From NCBI GenBank assembly GCA_963854835.1, contig OY978529.1, positions 4,002,501 to 4,066,500 of the forward strand: DNA of 64,000 nucleotides, given 5' to 3'. Position numbers and translations under genes: made by a program. Under the pieces are notes generated by a model, which saw only the letters and a program-made list of their open reading frames with translations, was not told the DNA's origin and did no database searches. This DNA comes from Megamerina dolium. Its lineage: Eukaryota; Arthropoda; Insecta; Diptera; Megamerinidae. Shown here one piece after another: positions 57,536-64,000 of the stretch (the stretch's first letter is position 1; each line of letters opens with the position of its first letter).

Positions 57536-59400
57536 TTCAATTTACAATAATTTCGGTATGCGCACTTTTTTTATTAATAATTCTTTTTATAAAAAAAATT
57601 ATCTAAATACCTCTTGATAGTTTAGTCCATGATTACGCATTATGAATGTGTAAATATATTGGACTGATTGTTGATCGATCAAATGATCGCACTTTCTCAT
57701 AACAACGCATGGATATTTCTTGTACGATCAAGTGATCATGAGCATGATTTTTTATTTATTTATTTTTCTAGCTTTCGTAAAATTAAAATTGTTTTTGTTG
57801 ATTTTTTTCATAATCAAAATTATAAATCAATCAATATTGAAGAAAATTTAACATTTTAATCAAAATAAACCAATGAAATGAAAATATACTAACAATAAAA
57901 ATGGTGAAATTTCAACAACAAGTGGCGATAATAATAATAATCAAATACTGTTTAGTATTTGAAGAGGAAAAATTACAATATTTTGAGATAAGAAATTAAG
58001 AAAGCATATGAAAGACGAAATTTGACCCAGCAAGAGCTGATGAGTTGGTCATCAATGGGGGGGCCTATTTACTTTAATTCCACGAAAATATATGTACAAA
58101 TGTTCATATATATAAATATGTAAAGCATTATGCCACAACTGTGCAATAACAACATCAGCCTGAATAGCAGCATTAGCATCATCATCAATGTCAGCAATGG
58201 CAACAGCAACAATACCACCAGTTCTCACATGTCTATCGAAATGTGAGTGTGTAGAAACGAATGATTTTAACCAATTTACTTTGGGAGAGCCAAAAAACAA
58301 AATCAACATGCTAATTTATAGGCGACTGATCCACAGGTAGCTGGCAGCAACAGCAGCATCAGCATCAGCATCAGCTACAGGCAACAGTGCACAGGAGGTG
58401 TAATAAAAACAATAACAACTCATGTGCATCACTTGCATGATCGTTCATTTTGTGGTCCATACATTTCGACATCCCCACTTCATGTAGCAGATTTCAGATT
58501 ATAGCATATAAACAGCTTAGCAACTGACACATACGAGTATATACATATGCGCCTTGATCATCACTTCATTCACATTAACATATCGCCATATATGGGGAGA
58601 TACGAGTATGTGGTTGGAGAAAATGAGTTAAGCATGATCATCATGATCATGATCATGATTAGCATGGCTATAACATGAACAGCAACAGCCATAGCCATGC
58701 AGTATAGATACAAACAATATATTGACAGATGAGGCAATGCTGCCATTGTTGCGATTATTGCTGCTCTTGCCGATCTTGCATTCGCCTGATGATCACTTGG
58801 TGAAAAAAAAAAAAAACAAAATGTTCAATAGTAGCACATGAATTCCAAAAAAAATCCAACAAAAACGTTACTGCTTACTATAACACAGCCACAATAACAA
58901 AAAATAAGTTTGACATAATGATCGCGCCAAACTGAAGATCATTATATGGCAATGTTGTAAGAGTATACGGAAATGCTAGTTAACCAAATGTAGGGAGTAC
59001 ATTATAGAAAACAAATAATGAATTCTAAAAATTCACAAATAAGACATCAATGTAGAAAAATAAATGGTTAAAATACCAACTGAAAGTATTGGGAAAGATC
59101 AGTGAAGTTGCCCAGTTAATGGCCCCAAAAGTATTCGGCAATCAAAAGTAATAACAGAAGCTGGCGAATCGATGAAAATGGTGCCATAATATAGCCACAC
59201 GATAAAAAGATGAGATAAGATAAACATTTCTATATATATTTGACATCGCTGCTTTCTAATCCAAAATTTGGTGTGACTCGGTTGGGTTGTATTTCGTCCA
59301 ATATCCTCAAAGTAATGATAAGCGTTGAAGTATTCATTCAAATACTCAAAATTATCCCTACTGGTTGAAAATATTTGATCGTCGCACATTAATTTGGCCC
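57536..59400. other. Spacer with GATC and CAGCAT repeats
   Basis: GATCATGATCATGATCATGA near 58637-58660, (CAGCAT)n near 58345-58375, CATCATCA near 58170. No gene recognised. Confidence 0.55.
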
Positions 59401-59780
59401 CTCAACTTTTTTTCGGAATATATTTATCCCCTATTTCCAATAATTAAAGTGGCTTCCCTCGAAAATTGATGTTTTTACATAGAAATTTTAATTCTGCCGC
59501 TTACAGAGTGTTCATAGAGGAGTATAATATATACTTATAGGGGACCTCCCCACAAAATTATTCTAAAAATACGTAGAAATTGATAAAGAATCTTATTATT
59601 GTCCAGAAATCAGGCGGAGAGAACGGTGAGTTATATAACCGAGCTCCAGTAATTCCTTTGCCGCAACATTTTCCTTGAAGAAGCTTACCCTCAACCCTTC
59701 GCCACTTTGAGAGACCAACTCTGTAAAAACAAGAACTTTGTAGAGGAGGCCTCTAGGGGTTGGTGATAAAGGGTAAGTAT
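59400..59780 (+). repeat. Diverged satellite block
   Basis: AAAGTGGCTTCCCTCGAAAA, ACAGAGTGTTCATAGAGGAG and GGGGACCTCCCCACAAAATT follow the same order as in 49020-49510. Confidence 0.5.
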
Positions 59781-59892
59781 GAAATGTTTCGCGAATCATT
59801 TTGTATTTCCGTATTAGGTTTCTCTCTCGTCGTTCTTCTGTTTTCTTCGTATTTGTTGATTTTAACATCCGTTGAATTCGAAGTATTTATTG

Positions 59893-61026
59893 TACAGGGT
59901 GATTTTTATGTATGAAATTTTTAGTTGAGTCAATAGATCGGTCTATATAAGTCAATGTTTAAAGATGATTTCATGATTCAATGTTGAACGCGACTGCTCC
60001 TCAAATGGTTCATACGCTGGGTCCAATTTTGGCATACTCTCTCCAACATATCGGCCGGTATCTCACGAAGAAATTCTTCAATATTGGCTTGCAGTGCATC
60101 ACCCGTTCTGGGCTTGTCGCTGTAGACATGAGCCTTAACATAGCTTCACAAAAATTAGACTAAAGGCGCTAAATCGCACGATCTATGCGGCTAATTGACC
60201 GGCCCCAAAGGTGAAATAAACTATTCACCGAACTCGCCTCTCAAGTGGGCCATTGTTTCGCGTGCACATGAACCTACATGTCAATCAAGTCAGCTCTACC
60301 ATTTTGGGCGAAAAAAAGTTTGTAATCATCGCACGGTAGAGCTCGCCATTCACAGTAAGTTCCTACCTTCGTCATCTTTGAAAAAGTACGGTCCAATGAT
60401 GCCACCAGCCACCATAATTCACACCAAACAGTGCGTTTTTCAGGATGCATTGGTAGTTCTTGCAATGCTTCTGGCGGCTCTGCACACCAAATATCCATTC
60501 AACCAGAAATGAACTTCCTTCATCCAACTTTACCAGCGCCCATTCACCAACAGTTAGCCGTTGTAGTAGGTCGTGTGGCTTCAATTCTTGCATGAGTTGT
60601 ATTCTAAAAGGTTTTACACCCAAATCCTTCCGCAAAATTTTCCACGTCGTGGAGTAACAGAGGCCCAATTGCTGCGAACTGCGCCGAATCGATAATTAAC
60701 GGTCATCAACAACACTGGCGGATACAGCTGTGATATTTTCCTTTGTCTGCACTCTACGTATGCGTGTTGGTGGTTTAATGTTCAATAATGTAAATTTGGT
60801 GCGAAATTTAGCCACAAGATTCCGAATAGCCGCATTAGAAGGTAGCCCAAACTGAATTTTGATAATAAAATTCAATAATCTGCAATCGTTGTTCGTTTGT
60901 AAGTCGATTCATGGTTAAATTATAGACCAAACTGAACATGTTTGACAGTAACATGTTACTTGAAAAAAGGCTGAGCTGTCAAAAAGAGTGTTGCTAAAAA
61001 GAACGTTGTTAAAAAATCACCCTGTA
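59893..61026 (-). mobile_element. DUF4817-type element, copy 2
   Basis: Ends TACAGGGTGATTTTT (59893 on) and AAAAAATCACCCTGTA (to 61026). TTATTG stands on both outer sides (59887-59892 and 61027-61032), which may be coincidence, because this superfamily duplicates TA. Confidence 0.87.
59952..60912 (-). pseudogene. DUF4817/DDE_3-type transposase, copy 2
   Basis: The minus-strand start at 60912-60910 gives M-N-R-L-T-N-E-Q-R-L-Q-I-I-E-F. Then I-R-R-S-S-Q-Q-L-G-L-C-Y-S-T-T-W-K-I-L-R-K-D-L-G, E-L-K-P-H-D-L-L-Q-R-L-T-V-G-E-W-A, a deletion around the first Asp motif, F-L-V-E-W-I-F-G-V-Q, L-Q-E-L-P-M-H-P-E-K and other pieces in shifted frames, ending H-E-I-I-(F)-K-like with TGA (59954-59952). More decayed than copy 1. 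Confidence 0.83.
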
Positions 61027-62334
61027 TTATTGAATAAAAAAAAATTCAATCCCCACATTTACCTTCTTCGATAAGTATTTAAAAATAAAGCCATGAAGGA
61101 GATAGTTCCTTTCTCTTTTTCTCCAGGTCTCCAACTGGAATACAATGTCATTGTTCAACGTTCATATTAGAATACAACATAAAGACAAGAGTGTATATGT
61201 AGTCGTATATGTCCTTCCGTTGAATATATATCACATTAATGCATAGTACAATTTATAGTTAACTCGACAACACAACGATGATGACACACAAGGACATGCG
61301 ATGCAATGTGGCGGACACACATGGCATAAGTGTCAAATGCGCGACTATAAAATAGAGAAATCTGAATATTGGCATGACTGTATGCCGTATGAGGGGAAAG
61401 AAGTGCGATGAGATGACCAAACGGAAATGATAATATCAGACATCATATGCGAGTACACAAAACGATACATGTAGGTGTTATTTGTTGCCAGCAACTTGTT
61501 GCATACAAGTTCCTGTTGCCATTGATATGGTTATTTAGGCCGCCATGACACTATGTACGATTGTACAATTGACGTAATTGCGTATAGTGTATGCCTATAT
61601 TTAGGTTGTGCTTCTACCTGTATGCATATATACATTCTTGTGCATTTTTTTCTTCTTCTTCATGATATGAACGACCTTTGACTTCTATCATTCGGATATT
61701 AAGTTTGTATATGTAATGGTAATTCTAAAGAAGTTACTGGGAATTATGTCAATTGATTTAGCAGTAATTGTTGCTATTAGTGTCATTGTTGCTCATTTTT
61801 ATGTTATGTATATTAATGTATACGCTGCAACAATGTATCCAACGGGTTAGTTCATATGATTATAGTAATAATTATGAGTACACATCCCATGCCACACGAG
61901 AAATTGAACCAGATTAGGAGCATTTTATTATATTTTTATTATAGTAAAATATAAATGCTGTGGTTGCCGTATTCTGTGAACCACTTTTGTACGAGTTGTA
62001 ATATCATTCTAATATTTGTTTCTCAACACATGTTGAGAAACATGTATACCAATTTTCCCTAGAGTCTAAACACACGAGGGTAGATCAATAAGTATGTTGA
62101 GAATTCGAAGCATTCTAATTTCAAATGCAATACTGCTTTTGTTAATTATTTACTATCTGCGAAATAATAAATATTCAGTGTCATTTATTTTATGTTTCAT
62201 AGCCAATGAAAGCAACCAAATTGCAAACTTTTGAAGAAAATGGATAAAAACTGAATTTTATGTGCTCTTCGAGAATTATTTTTTGCATAATAAAACCAGC
62301 ATCCAACTCAAAGAAAGACAACAACAACAAGTCA
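61027..62334. other. Spacer
   Basis: AT-rich, no gene or recognised repeat. Confidence 0.5.
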
Positions 62335-63375
62335 ATGGAAACACTGGGCTTTCACCGAACGTATCGACACCAAAGAAGAAGGGAGGACGCATCATCCCCA
62401 TTCTCAAGCCTGGCAAGCCAGTGGACCAAGGGAAGTCCTTTCGGCCAATCTCGCTACTGTCCCCAGTAGCGAAAACCCTTGAAGCTCTCCTGCTCCCTAC
62501 ACTCACCGAGGAACTGAAGCTAGCCCTTCACCAACATGGTTTCCGAAAGATGCACAGCAACACCACTGCTCTCTCGCTGATCCAGTGGCAGATTGCATAC
62601 GGCATGAACCAGCGGAAGCCTTTCGACAGAACTGTGCTCGTGGCACTCGACCTCGCGAAGGCGTTCGATACAGTGATTCACGCCACTCTGTTGCAAAATG
62701 TGTGTGAGTCTCCGCTGCCCAACAGCATAAAGAGATGGCTGGCAAACTACATGAGCGGCAGAAATGCATACGTGGAGTTCAGGGATCGAAAATCCAAATA
62801 TAGACGTGTAAAAAAAAACAAGGTGTCCCGCAGGGAGGTGTTCAACCATTACATTTCAAAAATGCCGCCACCCCCCAGTAATATTACACACGTCTCGTAC
62901 ACATATGATTGCACAATCCTTGCAACGCCTGAAAACACTGATGAGCTATCCACCAATATTATCGCCTATCTTCATGAAGTAGTGCAATTTCTCCGTGGCA
63001 GAAACTTACTCCTCTCTCCCGAAGAAACCAGTTCACACCAGCCTAACAAAATTTTTAACGAAAGACCCCCACCTGTTGGCAACGTGGAAAAACTATTGCC
63101 CAGGAAAAATAGGTACAGTAAGTTTCGCAATAACTAATCTATCGAGAATTAATCCCAATATACCGGATGATTGCCCCGATTGCGGTCAATCACCGTACGA
63201 CACAGTCCACCTATTCAATTTTCTCTTGCACCCCACCTCTACAGCTCTGGACACACCCACTAGAGGTGGCTACATTTCTAGGATTTGACCTCTACGAGGA
63301 CACGAGCGAACAATATCTTGTGGATGTTGACGACGACACTTACAACAACAACAATAACGCCAAAGAAGTTCGAGC
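62335..63375 (+). pseudogene. Jockey-like LINE ORF2, internally deleted
   Basis: RT from I-P-I-L-K-P-G-K-P-V-D-Q-G-K-S-F-R-P-I-S-L-L (62397), H-G-F-R-K-M-H-S-N-T-T-A (62533) and L-V-A-L-D-L-A-K-A-F-D-T-V (first catalytic Asp, 62637). The G-V-P-Q-G-G segment is damaged to K-V-S-R-R-E-V (62820) and the Y-A-D-D box is Y-T-Y-D (62899 on), so a catalytic Asp is lost. After L-L-S-P-E-E-T a large deletion joins to N-K-I-F-N-E-R and K-L-L-P-R-K-N-R, the C-terminal region also seen at 33781, then C-P-D-C-G-Q-S-P-Y-D-T-V-H. It ends near an ACAACAACAACAATAA tail (63344-63358). Same family as the LINE at 33370-34103. Confidence 0.87.
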
Positions 63376-63786
63376 TGAGTCAGGTTTTTGGGATACACGA
63401 AGCTGTCGGCGTCAAATATTATTACAAATTATTGACGCGTTCCAATGAGCGAGAAGCAAAAAATAGCTTTTCATTCCTTTTAAAATTTTCCATTTCATCG
63501 GTGCTCATCATCGATATAAGAAGATTTTTACGTGATTAATTTTTTTTTTTGCGATTTCACATTTTTTTACTTTAAAGTGAAGAATATTTAAAAAATTATA
63601 GTGACGTCACCATGAAATTTGTGTTCGTTAAACCCATCCTTAACTATGTCGATAAGATTGGAGGCAGACAGAACCTACGCTGTCATAATAATTTTTCATT
63701 ACATAACTTAAGAAATCATATTTGCCTGTATATTTTAAAATTACCCACATGCAACAACTAGGTAAATAAGCATACGAGTACATAAA
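63376..63786. other. Spacer
   Basis: Nothing recognised. Confidence 0.45.
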
Positions 63787-64000
63787 GGGTTATCCATTTT
63801 GCGGTTTCAAAAGTAAATGTAAAGAAAACACATATAAAATATTTTTTATCATAATATTTCTTTGTTATTATAAAGTTTGAACGTTGACATTATGTGTGAA
63901 ATACTACATCATTTAAATGACCACCACGCGAATTGTTGCAAGCATCGATTTTTTTGAGGTAATTTTCGACCACTTTTTGACACATATTGGGCGTGACGAA
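63787..64000 (-). mobile_element. End of a further DNA transposon, cut by the window edge
   Basis: GGGTTATCCATTTTGCGGTT (63787-63806) is a likely terminal repeat, placed 84 bp from the stop of the transposase tail below. The other end lies outside. Confidence 0.55.
63890..64000 (-). CDS. Transposase C-terminus, partial
   Basis: Thirty-six open codons on the minus strand run into the window edge and end V-V-E-N-Y-L-K-K-I-D-A-C-N-N-S-R-G-G-H-L, then N-D-V-V-F-H-T and TAA (63892-63890). The S-R-G-G-H-L-x-D-V-V-F ending is characteristic of the DUF4817/DDE_3 type of Tc1/mariner-related transposase (compare H-E-I-I-F-K-H at 37480), but this is a different lineage. No break is visible in the part present. 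Confidence 0.65.
   Translation of the reverse strand, partial: FVTPNMCQKVVENYLKKIDACNNSRGGHLNDVVFHT

Noticed and set aside
59887..61032. 6-bp TTATTG target duplication around the DUF4817-type element
   Set aside because: Tc1/mariner relatives duplicate TA; the second copy shows no such duplication, so chance in AT-rich DNA is likely.
62503..62849. Two overlapping minus-strand frames
   Set aside because: Antisense shadows of the jockey-like reverse transcriptase.

Overview
This window reads as nuclear DNA of a higher (brachyceran) fly. It is strongly AT-rich, full of CAA/GTT/CAT/GAT microsatellites and TATACTCGTA-type strings, has spliced introns of 59-71 bp, and carries a transposon load typical of Diptera (several mariner lineages, a Tc1 element, jockey-like, RTE-like and I-superfamily non-LTR elements, a tRNA-derived SINE). 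I cannot name the species; a tephritid or calyptrate fly would fit. There are no operons, no rRNA and no convincing free-standing tRNA.

Only one intact host gene is visible: a six-exon BTB-BACK-Kelch gene at 26138-28233 (+), reconstructed as 593 residues with five GT-AG introns, an in-frame stop just upstream of the start, and a polyadenylation signal. A possible last exon of a gene lying to the left (170-234) and a possible decayed coding piece near 35.5 kb are much weaker.

Layout. 0-6.5 kb: AT-rich spacer with a 470-bp duplication and simple repeats. 6.5-9.1 kb: minisatellite split by a short repeat and a complete SINE, then an RNase H-bearing LINE remnant (-). 10.3-11.45 kb: DNA transposon with a 103-bp triplicated subterminal unit carrying TGACGTCA. 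12.0-15.1 kb: 153-bp satellite split by a complete but frameshifted Tc1 element with IR/DR ends. 16.9-17.8 kb: dispersed short motif field. 18-22 kb: irritans-like mariner remnant and a TA-flanked mariner-like element containing a SINE. 23.5-25.4 kb: 212-bp minisatellite, SINE fragment, unclassified repeat. 26.1-28.3 kb: Kelch gene. 28.4-35.0 kb: LINE, mariners, palindromic mariner derivative, and a mariner with a jockey-like LINE inside. 36.3-37.6 kb: DUF4817-type transposon. 38.6-42.9 kb: RTE-like retrotransposon copies and a diverged satellite. 43.7-47.3 kb: mariners, one with a triplicated 5' region. 48-50.2 kb: two LINE remnants. 52-57.5 kb: GATC-rich DNA, transposase scraps, SINE, second palindromic mariner derivative, RTE copy. 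59-64 kb: satellite, second DUF4817-type element, jockey-like LINE, and the end of another transposon cut by the window edge.

The biology here is mostly transposon history: nested insertions with readable target duplications give relative ages, and several elements carry structures (head-to-head palindromes, three-copy tandem units inside termini, IR/DR ends) that deserve follow-up. No new host system was found; the best leads are the palindromic mariner derivatives, the SINE family and the divergent Kelch gene.
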